Part shown: one piece after another, positions 34,308 through 42,432 of the stretch
Layout: each line of letters begins with the position of its first letter
Numbering within the stretch: position 1 is the stretch's first letter
NCBI GenBank assembly: GCA_964446945.1
Contig: CAYUQO010000003.1
Span: forward strand, 363,532-427,531
Reading direction: 5' to 3'
Source: CAIYRG01 sp964446945
Lineage (GTDB): Bacteria > Pseudomonadota > Alphaproteobacteria > Micropepsales > Micropepsaceae
DNA: 64,000 bases
The notes under the pieces: model-generated
Told to the model about the DNA's origin: nothing
The model's database searches: none
The model's input: the letters and a program-made list of their open reading frames with translations, nothing else
Made by a program: the position numbers and the translations under genes

Positions 34308-35216
34308 TTGAAATTTTCAGTGTACGGACGGATTGGTGCTGCAGGTGCTGCGGCAATACTGATCTCAGCATGTATCCAGCCACAGTTCACCCAATCGTCC
34401 GCGCCCGCGAGCGATGTACGCCAGACGCCGGCCGGCGGGCACCCGATCGGGGACGTCGTGAGCGAAGACGAATATGGAGAATTTCTCTCCCGGCCGGGAG
34501 ACTTGGCGAATGTGCCGATCAACGACATCGCCAGATCAATCCGGCTGAGCGCCGGGGCACTGGCGCTCGGGCGGGTCGTGTACCAGAAAAATTGTGCAGC
34601 CTGTCACGGCGACGATCTGAAAGGCCGCAAGGAAGCGCATGCCCCCGATCTGACCGATGACGATTGGCGGTTTTCAGGCGACGATCTCTCCTCCGGCGGC
34701 GTGAACAAATTGCCGTCTGATGTTGAATGGACGGTGCGGTATGGCGTGCGATCGGGCAATCCCAATGCGCGCGGGGTTGAAGCCGACATGCTGGCCTTCG
34801 ATCCGCAATATCGCAATCAGCACGATTTGGAAGATTATGGCCGCGTAAAAACCGTCACGGCCGCAGAAATCGACGATCTTGCCGAATATGTTTTGCAGCT
34901 CACCGGGCAACCGGCCGATCCGGCGAAAGCGGCGCACGGAAAAGACCTGTTCCTCGACAATGCCAAAGGCAACTGCTTCGACTGTCACGAGGAAGATGCG
35001 ACGGGAAATCCGGCGCTGGGTTCAACCAATCTGACCCGCAAAGACCTCTTTCTCTACGGGTCGGACAAGGCATCCATCGTGGAGTCGATCACGAAGGGGC
35101 GCCGCGGCGAAATGCCGGCATTCGGCGACCGGCTGAAGCCGGAAGAGCTGAAAGCTGTGTCGATTTATGTTTTCTCGCAGGCAGCGCCGGCTTTGCCCGC
35201 AGCACCCACGCCGTAA
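34308..35216 (+). CDS. CcoP-like di-haem c-type cytochrome lipoprotein
   Basis: A 302-residue lipoprotein (lipobox ISAC, Cys 22) with two cytochrome c domains, CAACH at 96-100 and CFDCH at 223-227. The sequence around them (APDLTDDDWRF, and NLTRKDLFLYG...ITKGRRGEMPAFGDRL) closely follows cbb3-oxidase subunit III (CcoP). However, the CcoP transmembrane helix is absent and no ccoNOQ genes are near. It is thus probably a membrane-tethered periplasmic electron carrier. The start is uncertain: a TTG at 34308 with GGGGGG upstream gives a clean signal peptide; GTGs at 34263 and 34290 are alternatives. Confidence 0.8.
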   Translation: MKFSVYGRIGAAGAAAILISACIQPQFTQSSAPASDVRQTPAGGHPIGDVVSEDEYGEFLSRPGDLANVPINDIARSIRLSAGALALGRVVYQKNCAACHGDDLKGRKEAHAPDLTDDDWRFSGDDLSSGGVNKLPSDVEWTVRYGVRSGNPNARGVEADMLAFDPQYRNQHDLEDYGRVKTVTAAEIDDLAEYVLQLTGQPADPAKAAHGKDLFLDNAKGNCFDCHEEDATGNPALGSTNLTRKDLFLYGSDKASIVESITKGRRGEMPAFGDRLKPEELKAVSIYVFSQAAPALPAAPTP

Positions 35217-35231
35217 CGCCACATCGCGTTG

Positions 35232-36491
35232 CTACGGCCCGCCGATACGATCTGCCGCGGCGCCGCCGGGTTGGTAAAACCGCGGCTCCATGCGCGATGC
35301 CATTCCTTCGCGCGCCAGCGTCTCTTCGTATTCGCGCCTGAGCGCCGGGTCTTCGAGATGATACGGAATCGCCGCGCCGCCTTTGTCGAGATCAACCGCC
35401 CATATGTCTTTCAGCGCTTCGCCCGGACGGCCGGCTTTCAAAGCCGGATGATTGTTCGGGCCGTGCCATGCCAGCACGCGCAAGCCGTCTCGCGCCACGC
35501 CGAAATGCTGGTGAAACCAGTCGCCGCTCATCGGCGCGGCGCTGACGATCCCGCCATATTCATAGTCCTGGCGCACAACTTTCTCCGCCCGCCCATCCTT
35601 CCACGGCGTTGGGCCAAGCGACTCGTGCCAAGTGTAGGTGTAGCCGCGGCCCTTGAGACAGATCAGCACCGCCGTCGAGTGGTGCTTGTGCGCCTTGGAA
35701 TAGCGCCCGGTCTCATATTGCCCGATGAACTGATAGAACCGGTTACCCGCCATCATCGGCTCGATGCGGCGATAGCCCGGTGAGCGCCGGTTATCCAGGG
35801 GCAATTCGGTATTGATGATATCTGGAATCAGATTGCTGCGGCGCATCGCCAATCCGCGCACCGGATCGGGCTCGACGTCATCGCGCGGCTTGAAGAAATC
35901 CTCAGCTCCGGAAAACCGGCTGCGGAAATGGTAGTCCGAGTTGAAGACGAAATTGGTGTCATCGAGCAGATTGATGATGTTCGGCGCCGATGTCCCGCAC
36001 AACAACAGGGCAGGCGCGCTCGATGCATTCACCACACGGTGCTGCGCGTTCAGCGGAATCGTGAACAGCGATCCTTTCTGCCATTCGAACACATGGCGCC
36101 GGCTGTCGCCGTCCTGCCAGACTTCGGTCGAACCGCGCCCCTCAACGACAAAGACGATCTTCTCATAGAGATGCCGCTCGGGATTCAGCGCCGCGCGCGG
36201 CGGAATCTCGACGACATACATTCCCCACAGCCCTTCGGTGCCGTAAAGCTGGATATAGCTGCCCCGGCCGCCGAGGCGCTGCCATGCCTGCATCGGCAGG
36301 CCGTGCACGTGGCTGAAGCCGATGCCGCGGTAAACCGGAACGCCTTCCTCCTCCATGAACCGGTCATAGGGCAGCTTCGGGCGGCGGAAATTGCCGAAAC
36401 CGGCGTTTTCCCCGGCTTTGGGTTCGTGCCAATGCGTATCCTTGACCGTATCGTGCATGGGGGTTTGTTCCACAACGTTGGCGACGGCCAT
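35232..36491 (-). CDS. double-cupin protein paired with a Rieske oxygenase
   Basis: A 419-residue protein with two cupin modules. The first (about 90-170) contains ERHLYEKIVFVVEGRGSTEVW. The second (about 265-370) has KAHKHHSTAVLICLKGRGYTYTW and later SGDWFHQHFGVA, which together offer four His as metal ligands. It differs from the gentisate dioxygenase at 25.2 kb. It could be a ring-opening dioxygenase for the product of the divergent Rieske enzyme (start codons 40 bp apart), but many such cupins have unknown roles. No signal peptide. The second cupin keeps the ligands better than the first. Confidence 0.7.
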   Translation of the reverse strand: MAVANVVEQTPMHDTVKDTHWHEPKAGENAGFGNFRRPKLPYDRFMEEEGVPVYRGIGFSHVHGLPMQAWQRLGGRGSYIQLYGTEGLWGMYVVEIPPRAALNPERHLYEKIVFVVEGRGSTEVWQDGDSRRHVFEWQKGSLFTIPLNAQHRVVNASSAPALLLCGTSAPNIINLLDDTNFVFNSDYHFRSRFSGAEDFFKPRDDVEPDPVRGLAMRRSNLIPDIINTELPLDNRRSPGYRRIEPMMAGNRFYQFIGQYETGRYSKAHKHHSTAVLICLKGRGYTYTWHESLGPTPWKDGRAEKVVRQDYEYGGIVSAAPMSGDWFHQHFGVARDGLRVLAWHGPNNHPALKAGRPGEALKDIWAVDLDKGGAAIPYHLEDPALRREYEETLAREGMASRMEPRFYQPGGAAADRIGGP

Positions 36492-36531
36492 AACATCGGC
36501 TAATGAAACACGCCACTGATTTAGGACGAAA

Positions 36532-37803
36532 ATGCCGCGCAGCTATATCATCGACGACCCGGTGCGACAGCGGTTTTTGCTCGACCGCGAAGCTCTGGTT
36601 TCGGCCGCGGTGCTGCAGGAAGAAATGGCGAAGATCTTCGCAAAATGCTGGATCTATGTCGGGCATTCCTCGGAGCTGAAAAAGCCGAACGACTTCGTCA
36701 CCCGCAAGGTTGCCGGCCGGCCGGTGATCTTCAACCGCGACGCGCGCGGCGACATCCATTGCTTCCTTAATACCTGCCGCCATCGGGGCGCCATCGTCTG
36801 CACCGAGCGCGAGGGCTCCCGGCGCAGCTTCCGCTGCGTTTATCACGGCTGGGCCTATCGCAATGATGGCGTGCTCGGCATCGTGCCCGGCGCCGAAGCC
36901 TATAAAGGCGAATTCGACACCAAAACCCTCGGGCTCAAAAGTCCGGCGCGGTTCGAATCCTATCGCGATTTCTGGTTTCTCAATCTCGACGAGAACGCGC
37001 CGGACCTGCGCGATTATCTCGGCCGCGCGCGCGACTACATCGATCTCGTGCTCGATCAGTCGCCATCGGGCCGGATGGAGATCGTTGCCGGCACGCAGGA
37101 ATACGATGTCGCGGCCAACTGGAAGCTGATGGTCGAGAACAGCGTCGACGACTATCACCTGCCGAGCACGCATGCGACCTGGCTGAACTACATGGCCAAT
37201 TCGGGGGTGAAGATCGAGCGCCCGTCGGAAGGGCGCGTGCTGCCGACGAAAGGTCTCGCGGTCGATCTCGGCAACGGCCATTTCACCACCGACAACATTA
37301 ATTTCCGCGGCCGTCCTGTGGCGGCGTGGATTCCGATCTACGGCGAACAGGCGAAGCCGGAGATGGAGCAAATCCGCAGCGAGTTGGTGGCGCGGCTCGG
37401 CCCCGAACGCGCACGCCGTGTCGCCGACACCAACCGCAATCTGATCATCTTCCCCAATCTGGTCATCAACGACGGGTCGTCCGTCACGGTACGGACTTTC
37501 TTCCCGGATGGCCCGGCGAGGATGCATGTCACCGCCTGGGCGCTTGGGCCGGTTGAGGAAAGTGAAGCCGCGCGGGCGCGCCGGCTGGATGCCTTTCTCA
37601 CCTTCTATGGGCCCGGCGGATTCGCCACGCCCGATGATGTCGAAGCGCTCGAACTGGTGCAGCAGGGCCTTGCCAACTGGCAGGACGACCGCTGGACCGA
37701 AATGTCGCGCGGCATGGGACGCGAGGACGACCAGCTCAACAGTGACGAGCACCATTTGCGGATTTTCTGGCGGCGCTGGAATCAGATGATGGACGCGGTC
37801 TGA
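36532..37803 (+). CDS. Rieske non-haem iron aromatic oxygenase, alpha subunit
   Basis: A 423-residue ring-hydroxylating oxygenase alpha subunit. The Rieske centre ligands are Cys82/His84 (CRHRG) and Cys102/His105 (CVYHGW). The catalytic iron site is in NSVDDYHLPSTH with His209 and His214. The size and the beta subunit next door fit a dihydroxylating alpha3beta3 enzyme of the benzoate/cumate/phenylpropionate type. No ferredoxin or reductase gene is in the window, so electrons come from elsewhere. AGGA lies six bases before the ATG. The substrate is unknown. The stop and the beta-subunit start overlap as TGATG. Confidence 0.9.
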   Translation: MPRSYIIDDPVRQRFLLDREALVSAAVLQEEMAKIFAKCWIYVGHSSELKKPNDFVTRKVAGRPVIFNRDARGDIHCFLNTCRHRGAIVCTEREGSRRSFRCVYHGWAYRNDGVLGIVPGAEAYKGEFDTKTLGLKSPARFESYRDFWFLNLDENAPDLRDYLGRARDYIDLVLDQSPSGRMEIVAGTQEYDVAANWKLMVENSVDDYHLPSTHATWLNYMANSGVKIERPSEGRVLPTKGLAVDLGNGHFTTDNINFRGRPVAAWIPIYGEQAKPEMEQIRSELVARLGPERARRVADTNRNLIIFPNLVINDGSSVTVRTFFPDGPARMHVTAWALGPVEESEAARARRLDAFLTFYGPGGFATPDDVEALELVQQGLANWQDDRWTEMSRGMGREDDQLNSDEHHLRIFWRRWNQMMDAV

Positions 37804-38288
37804 TGCCGGAAGTGTCGCGCGCCGAAGTTGAAGATCTGCTGTATCGCGAAGCGGCGCTGCTCGACGAATGGCGGCTCGAAGAATGGCTCGATCTGCTGAC
37901 GGACGATGCCGCCTATTATGTGCCGCCCAACGATCATCCCGAAGGCGATCATCACAAGACGCTGTTCATCCTTGCCGACGACATCGTGCGCATCCGCGAA
38001 CGCGTGAAGCGGCTGATGAGTCCCGACTGTCACGCGGAATATCCCCATTCGCGCACCCGGCGCCTGATCGGCAATGTGCGCATACTCGCCGTGGAAGGCG
38101 ATCTGATCACGGTCGCCGCCAATTTCATCTGCCACCGCTATCGCCGCTACGAGCGCATCCGCGAATATACCGGCGCCTATCGCTACATCCTGAAGCGAGA
38201 GGACACCGGCCTGAAAATCCACGAGCGCCGCGTCCTCATCGACGCTCATGAACTCGGTTCGCTCGGCTCCCTCAGCTTCATCCTTTAA
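37803..38288 (+). CDS. Rieske aromatic oxygenase, beta subunit
   Basis: A 161-residue NTF2-fold beta subunit of ring-hydroxylating dioxygenases. Typical features are the VEDLLYREAALLDEWRLEEWLDLL opening, AYYVPPNDH, the FILADDIVRIRERVKRL helix and the HSRTRRLIGNVRI strand. It has no cofactor and stabilises the alpha trimer. Its ATG overlaps the alpha-subunit stop by one base, so the two are translationally coupled. It ends 13 bases before a palindromic repeat element. Confidence 0.88.
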   Translation: MPEVSRAEVEDLLYREAALLDEWRLEEWLDLLTDDAAYYVPPNDHPEGDHHKTLFILADDIVRIRERVKRLMSPDCHAEYPHSRTRRLIGNVRILAVEGDLITVAANFICHRYRRYERIREYTGAYRYILKREDTGLKIHERRVLIDAHELGSLGSLSFIL

Positions 38289-38300
38289 TGCGCACACTTT

Positions 38301-38437
38301 CCTCTCCCCTTGAGGGAGAGGCCCCGCGCGCTACGCGCGCGAGATTTTTTGATTTCGCCAGTGCGGGCTTGCCGCACTGGTCGAGGGCGCCCGCACTTGC
38401 ACAGCAAGTGCGTCCTGGCGCTGCTGGGTGAGGGGAA
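38301..38437 (+). repeat. palindromic repeat copy A (long composite form)
   Basis: This copy begins with the CCTCTCCC/GGGAGAGG hairpin and ends in GGGTGAGGGG like the other copies. Between them it carries three more perfect hairpins: GCGCGC/GCGCGC, CAGTGCGG/CCGCACTG and GCACTTGC/GCAAGTGC. It lies in the 231-bp gap after the Rieske beta gene, and nothing else is recognised there. Confidence 0.8.
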
Positions 38438-38519
38438 TGTTTCTCCCCATTTCTGAAAATTTGTCCATCGTGCCAATGCGGTAGTATGATCCCGCCGCAA
38501 ATATCCGGAGCGCGCGGCG

Positions 38520-39296
38520 ATGAAACGATGGGCTCTCTGCCTTGTGGCGATGTTCGGATGCGCACTCATTATGGAATCCCAGGCGTTCGCGGCATCGGTC
38601 GGCCTCCAGTCCGGCACAGGCAACACTGGCACGCGTGCCGGCGCGCGGGGTGCGCGCGGTCCAGCGCCCGGCGGATTGCCGCGCGGTGGTTTTGTGCGGC
38701 CGGTCATTCCTGGTGCTGGTTTGCGGGAACCTGGGCCGCGAGGACAACTTGGCGACGGCCGCTTCGCAGGCGGCATTGGCCGCTTTGGCGCAGGTGAGGC
38801 GCGCTTCGGAAGTGGCATTGGCCGCTTTAGAGGAGGTGAGGGGCGCTTCAGGGGCGGCGCGGGCCGTTTCGATGACGATAGAGACGAGGGACGCTTCGGG
38901 CGCGGCATTGGACGCTTCGATCGCGATGGAGACGAGCGGCGCTTCCGGAGGTTCGGCGGCGGAATCTATGCGGGGGTGACCGGCTTCGTTCCGCTGCCCG
39001 ATCTTCTCGGCCTGCCTTACTACGATGGTTTCGAATATCCCTATTTCTTCCCCGACACGTCGGCGCCCTATCTCGACGATATTTACGGATTTCCGCCGCC
39101 GGCCGCCGGCTATCCACTTCCGCCGCAGACGGATTATTTCCCGCCGCCATCGCCCAACGGTGCGATCGGCGCGGGCGGCCCGCAGGTCTGGTATTATTGC
39201 CAGAATCCGATGGGCTATTACCCATATGTGCGGGACTGCAACAGCAACTGGCAGGCGGTGCCCGCCTCGGTGCTTCCGCCACCGCCGCCGCAGTAA
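38520..39296 (+). CDS. exported glycine/arginine-rich repeat protein
   Basis: A 258-residue protein. The signal peptide (about 1-28, cleavage after QAFA) is followed by a segment of about 85 residues made of degenerate repeats of G-R-F preceded by Gly/Glu/Asp (GRFAGGIGRFGAGEARF and similar). A Pro/Tyr-rich C-terminal region follows and ends WYYCQNPMGYYPYVRDC. That last motif (two Cys, many Tyr) recurs in secreted or envelope proteins of proteobacteria. The function is unknown; the RF/G repeats could bind anionic surfaces or self-assemble. It stands alone between repeat A and the DUF72 gene. Confidence 0.75.
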   Translation: MKRWALCLVAMFGCALIMESQAFAASVGLQSGTGNTGTRAGARGARGPAPGGLPRGGFVRPVIPGAGLREPGPRGQLGDGRFAGGIGRFGAGEARFGSGIGRFRGGEGRFRGGAGRFDDDRDEGRFGRGIGRFDRDGDERRFRRFGGGIYAGVTGFVPLPDLLGLPYYDGFEYPYFFPDTSAPYLDDIYGFPPPAAGYPLPPQTDYFPPPSPNGAIGAGGPQVWYYCQNPMGYYPYVRDCNSNWQAVPASVLPPPPPQ

Positions 39297-39305
39297 TCCG
39301 GGCGT

Positions 39306-40046
39306 TTGAGCAACGGAAGGATTCGTGTCGGTATCGGCGGCTGGAATTATCCGCCGTGGCGAGGTCTGTTCTATCCGCCTGGGCTGCCGCAAAAGCGCGA
39401 ACTCGAATTTTTGAGCCGGGCACTGAATTCGGTCGAGATCAACGGCACGTATTATTCGGCATTCCAACCGGAAAATTTCGCCCGCTGGCGCGACGAGACA
39501 CCCGACGGCTTCGTGTTTTCGCTCAAGGCGTTCCGCTATTGCACCAACCGCAGACAGCTTGCCGATGCCGCGCAATCCATTCAGCGCTTCGTTGATCAGG
39601 GCATCGTGGAGCTGGGCGACAAGCTCGGCCCGATCAACTGGCAATTTGCGGCGACGAAAAAATTTGACGCGCAGGATTTCGAAACATTTCTCAAACTCCT
39701 GCCACGAAAAGCCGGACGCTTGCCGCTGCGCCACGCACTGGAAGTGCGCAATGCCAGCTTTGCGTGCGAACAGTTCTACAATCTCGCCCGGCATTACGAA
39801 TGTGCGATTGTGTTTGCCGATTCGGCGGAATTTCCGCGCATCGATCAAGCGACTGCCGATTTCACCTATGCCCGCCTGATGCAGAGCGAAGAGCAAACCG
39901 CAACCGGCTATTCCACGGCCGCACTTGATGACTGGGCAAAGCGCGCCGCCGCCTGGGCCAGGCGTGGGGACGTGTTTATCTACTTCATCGCCGGCGCCAA
40001 GCTGCGCGCCCCGGCCGCCGCCCAGGCCCTCCTCTCCCGCCTGTGA
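39306..40046 (+). CDS. DUF72 family protein
   Basis: A 246-residue TIM-barrel-like DUF72 protein. The family features are RVGIGGWNYPPWRGLFYPPGL at the start, FLSRALNSVEINGTYYS, the WQF.P-like WQFAATKKFD and the HALEVRNASF strand. The biochemical role of DUF72 is not established. The start is a TTG at 39306, 10 bases after the previous stop, because no nearer ATG gives the complete first strand. The slightly short length and the non-ATG start are the only oddities. Confidence 0.85.
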   Translation: MSNGRIRVGIGGWNYPPWRGLFYPPGLPQKRELEFLSRALNSVEINGTYYSAFQPENFARWRDETPDGFVFSLKAFRYCTNRRQLADAAQSIQRFVDQGIVELGDKLGPINWQFAATKKFDAQDFETFLKLLPRKAGRLPLRHALEVRNASFACEQFYNLARHYECAIVFADSAEFPRIDQATADFTYARLMQSEEQTATGYSTAALDDWAKRAAAWARRGDVFIYFIAGAKLRAPAAAQALLSRL

Positions 40047-40076
40047 AAACCATCCCCGAAGTGCTACAGCGATTTC

Positions 40077-40150
40077 ACCTCTCCCCTTGTGGGAGAGGAC
40101 GGAGCGCCGCGCGGCGAAGTCGCGCCAATGGCGCTCCGGGTGAGGGGTGA
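40077..40150 (+). repeat. palindromic repeat copy B
   Basis: The CCTCTCCC/GGGAGAGG hairpin is followed by GGAGCGCC...GGCGCTCC and GGGTGAGGGGTGAG. It ends six bases before the ATG of the FKBP gene, and its GAGGGGTGAG tail is the only purine-rich sequence able to act as ribosome site there. Confidence 0.85.
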
Positions 40151-40155
40151 GTCCT

Positions 40156-40626
40156 ATGGATTACCGTGCACTGATCTTTTCAGCTATAGCCACCGCTCTT
40201 CTTCTGTCTTTCTCCATTCCCGCCTTCGCCGGCGACATCAGCCCGCAGGCCAATCAGGAATATCTTGACGCCAATGCCAAAAAGTCCGGCGTCGTCATCC
40301 GGCCGGACGGTCTGCAATACCGCGTCATCAAACCGGGCAGCGGGAAAACACCCGGCCCGAACGACATCGTGACGGTCGCCTATAAGGGATCACTGGTGGA
40401 TGGTTATGTCTTCGATCAGACCAAGCCTGGCCAAACGCATGATCTGCCGGTCGCAAAGCTGATCCCCGGCTGGCAGGAAGCGCTCTCGCTGATGAAGGAA
40501 GGCGACGAGTGGGAACTGGCGGTGCCGGCGGCGCTTGGCTATGGCGCGCAGGGTGCCGGCACCGTGCCGTCGAACCAGACGCTGATCTTCGACATGCAAC
40601 TCATCGCGGTGAAATCCAGTCCGTAA
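40156..40626 (+). CDS. FKBP-type peptidyl-prolyl isomerase, exported
   Basis: A 156-residue FKBP with an N-terminal signal peptide (cleavage after about residue 24, PAFA). The FKBP domain shows VTVAYKGSLVDGYVFDQT, LIPGWQEALSLMKEGDEW and LGYGAQGAGTVPSNQTLIFD. It should catalyse prolyl isomerisation in the periplasm. The ATG at 40156 is preceded by the purine-rich end of repeat B, while a GTG three codons upstream lies within the repeat. A hairpin terminator follows. Confidence 0.92.
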   Translation: MDYRALIFSAIATALLLSFSIPAFAGDISPQANQEYLDANAKKSGVVIRPDGLQYRVIKPGSGKTPGPNDIVTVAYKGSLVDGYVFDQTKPGQTHDLPVAKLIPGWQEALSLMKEGDEWELAVPAALGYGAQGAGTVPSNQTLIFDMQLIAVKSSP

Positions 40627-40651
40627 TATTCCCGGCGGCATCCAACGCGCT

Positions 40652-40672
40652 CAAAATTGCTTTGCAATTTTG
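40652..40672 (+). terminator. hairpin terminator after the FKBP gene
   Basis: A perfect 9-bp stem with a TTT loop (CAAAATTGC/GCAATTTTG) lies 25 bases after the FKBP stop and is followed by TTT. It is A+T-rich for this genome, as expected for a rho-independent terminator. Confidence 0.6.
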
Positions 40673-40713
40673 TTTACGCGCGTGGGGCCCTGAAGCCGCG
40701 CTCCGCCATTTTT

Positions 40714-40752
40714 CCTCCCGGGAGGGGGACCGCGCGGCCAAGGGGGGAGCTT
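40714..40752 (+). repeat. palindromic repeat copy G (degenerate)
   Basis: CCTCCCGGGAGG, then a GGCC-containing stretch and AGGGGGGAGC. It is a shortened relative of the other copies and lies between the FKBP terminator and the stop of the Bug-type receptor gene. Confidence 0.55.
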
Positions 40753-41751
40753 CTATCCGCCGCCGCCGGCCGCTTTCTTCAGTGCCGCCACCGTTTCCTC
40801 CGGCTGATTGAGCGCGGCTTTCATTTTCACTTCCACAACGTCACCCGGCGCGTAATCGATCGGCAGTCCCAGCTTCCTGGCATCGGCCAGGAACGCCGGA
40901 TCGTGCATCACCTCTGTCATCGCGCCGCGCTCAATGGCGAGTACGTCGGCCGGAATTCCCGGAGGTCCTGCCGTCAGCCGGCCCATTTCCGACAGCGCCT
41001 GCAGCAACGCGAGCAGTTTCTTGCCCTTGTCGTCTTTCACATAATCGGCCATGCGGGGCACGCCCGGCAGCGCGTTGCTATTGCCCGACATTGCCAGCGC
41101 CCAGAACCCACGGCCCTGGGCCACGAATTCCTTCAGCGAATCCACGGTCCCGACTTGCGCCGCCACTTCGCCGCGCAACATGCTCATCTCGGCTTCATTG
41201 CCGGTGAAGCCGTTGACGATCTGGATATTCAAATGCAGCGCATCGGCCAAAATCCGTGTGTCGTTATAGGACGCGGCGCCGATGCCGGAGGCGGCGAATT
41301 TGATTGGTGTTTTCGCCTTCATCAGATCGCCGATATTCCTGTACGGCGAGTTGGTTGCGATCAGCAGCCCGCGGGTGTCGTCCGCTGCCTTGCCGATCCA
41401 GCTGAATTTGGTCAGGTCGAACTTTACGCCTTCGCGGTGGATCAACTGATCGTAGATCAGTCCGGTGTTGAAAATGCCGATGGTCAAACCGTCGGGACGT
41501 GACGCATAGATCGTATTGGCGCCGATGATGTTACCCGCGCCGGGAACATTCTTCACGATGATCCGCGATCCCGGCAGATGAATTTGCAGGTAGCGCGCGA
41601 TCAGCCGCCCATAGGTGTCGTAGCCGCCGCCCGGAGTCGTCGCGACAATGTAAGTGATCGTCTTGCCGCTGAACATTTGCGAATCGGCCGCGACAGCCGG
41701 CGATGCGAAAACCAGTGCGGCCGCCATCGCCGCCCAAAACCGTCCCGCCAT
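40753..41751 (-). CDS. Bug/TctC-type periplasmic solute receptor (orphan)
   Basis: A 332-residue substrate-binding protein of the tripartite tricarboxylate transporter family. The signal peptide ends at AVAA (about residue 21). Then come the conserved ITYIVATTPGGGYDTYGRL loop, NVPGAGNIIGANTIY and RPDGLTIGIF, which bind a carboxylate. No tctA/tctB membrane genes are in the window, so it is an orphan receptor, as is frequent in soil proteobacteria. The ligand is a carboxylic acid, possibly linked to the aromatic genes 3 kb away, but that is speculative. Confidence 0.88.
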   Translation of the reverse strand: MAGRFWAAMAAALVFASPAVAADSQMFSGKTITYIVATTPGGGYDTYGRLIARYLQIHLPGSRIIVKNVPGAGNIIGANTIYASRPDGLTIGIFNTGLIYDQLIHREGVKFDLTKFSWIGKAADDTRGLLIATNSPYRNIGDLMKAKTPIKFAASGIGAASYNDTRILADALHLNIQIVNGFTGNEAEMSMLRGEVAAQVGTVDSLKEFVAQGRGFWALAMSGNSNALPGVPRMADYVKDDKGKKLLALLQALSEMGRLTAGPPGIPADVLAIERGAMTEVMHDPAFLADARKLGLPIDYAPGDVVEVKMKAALNQPEETVAALKKAAGGGG

Positions 41752-41833
41752 TCCCCATCTCCCGGACGACGCTATACCGGAAGCCTATCGTTCCCCCGCG
41801 GGATTGTCATCCGGGCCTGCTCTGAAGAAACCT

Positions 41834-42013
41834 TCAGTTTTTGCCGCCCGCGGCGGCGTCGCGCTCCAGGCGGTCGGCAAGCGCGAGCCATTGTCGCGAC
41901 AGTTTGGAATATTCGCCGGCTCGTGCGGGGCTGGTGCGCGCGCAATCGGCGGCAATACGCGCCAACTGACGGTAATGGCGGATCTGGTCTGCAACAGGTT
42001 CGTGGTTACTCAT
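41834..42013 (-). CDS. small unrecognised helical protein (59 aa)
   Basis: A 59-residue charged, helical protein starting MSNHEPVADQIRHYRQLARI. GAGGAC lies seven bases before the ATG, which supports the start against a longer reading from 42079. Its pattern (QIRHYRQLA...A..YSKLSRQWLALADRLE) resembles short stress or phasin-like helical proteins common in alphaproteobacteria, of unknown function. Confidence 0.55.
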   Translation of the reverse strand: MSNHEPVADQIRHYRQLARIAADCARTSPARAGEYSKLSRQWLALADRLERDAAAGGKN

Positions 42014-42089
42014 GGGGAGTCCTCGCCCCCAGCCCTGCCGCCAGATTGCCGTGAAGCGTCTGAATATGTGCTGAACCAAATGTGACCGT

Positions 42090-42413
42090 TCAGTACCGGT
42101 ACACTTTTACTTTCTCCAGCGTGATCAATCCATGGCCCATCATGCCATCGAGCACCGGCAGGAACGAATTGATCTTGTCCTCGCCATCGACGATCTCGAT
42201 CACAAGCGGCAGATCTTCCGACAGGCGCAGGATTTTGGCCGTGTGCAGATGGCTGGACCGGCCATATCCCATCGGCCCGCGCAGAACTGTTGCGCCTGCC
42301 AGATGCATTTCGCGCGCCTTCAACACGATCGCCTCGTAAAGGGGCTTGCCCTCACAGCGATCGGATTCGCCGATGAAAATCCTGAGCAGGACGGCGTCGT
42401 TCGGAATCTGCAT
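42090..42413 (-). CDS. DUF190 family protein
   Basis: A 107-residue DUF190 protein (PII-like fold). Key parts are LRIFIGESDRCEGKPLYEAIV, the AGATVLRGPMGYG loop and LPLVIEIVDGEDKI near the end. DUF190 genes are often beside crcB, and a crcB lies 2.3 kb away on the same strand with two beta-propeller genes between. A role as a regulatory partner in fluoride resistance is a common proposal and not proved. It sits upstream of the small helical gene. Confidence 0.88.
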   Translation of the reverse strand: MQIPNDAVLLRIFIGESDRCEGKPLYEAIVLKAREMHLAGATVLRGPMGYGRSSHLHTAKILRLSEDLPLVIEIVDGEDKINSFLPVLDGMMGHGLITLEKVKVYRY

Positions 42414-42432
42414 TTGTTGCTCAACCGAAATT

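Noticed and set aside
36364..37755. 463-codon minus-strand frame opposite the Rieske alpha subunit
   Set aside because: The Rieske and iron-binding motifs on the plus strand are unambiguous; the antisense product has no recognisable domain.
36532..38288. Salicylate 5-hydroxylase (NagGH) feeding the gentisate operon
   Set aside because: The subunit lengths are similar, but the sequence around the Rieske and iron sites does not look like NagG as I know it, and no ferredoxin/reductase pair is present.
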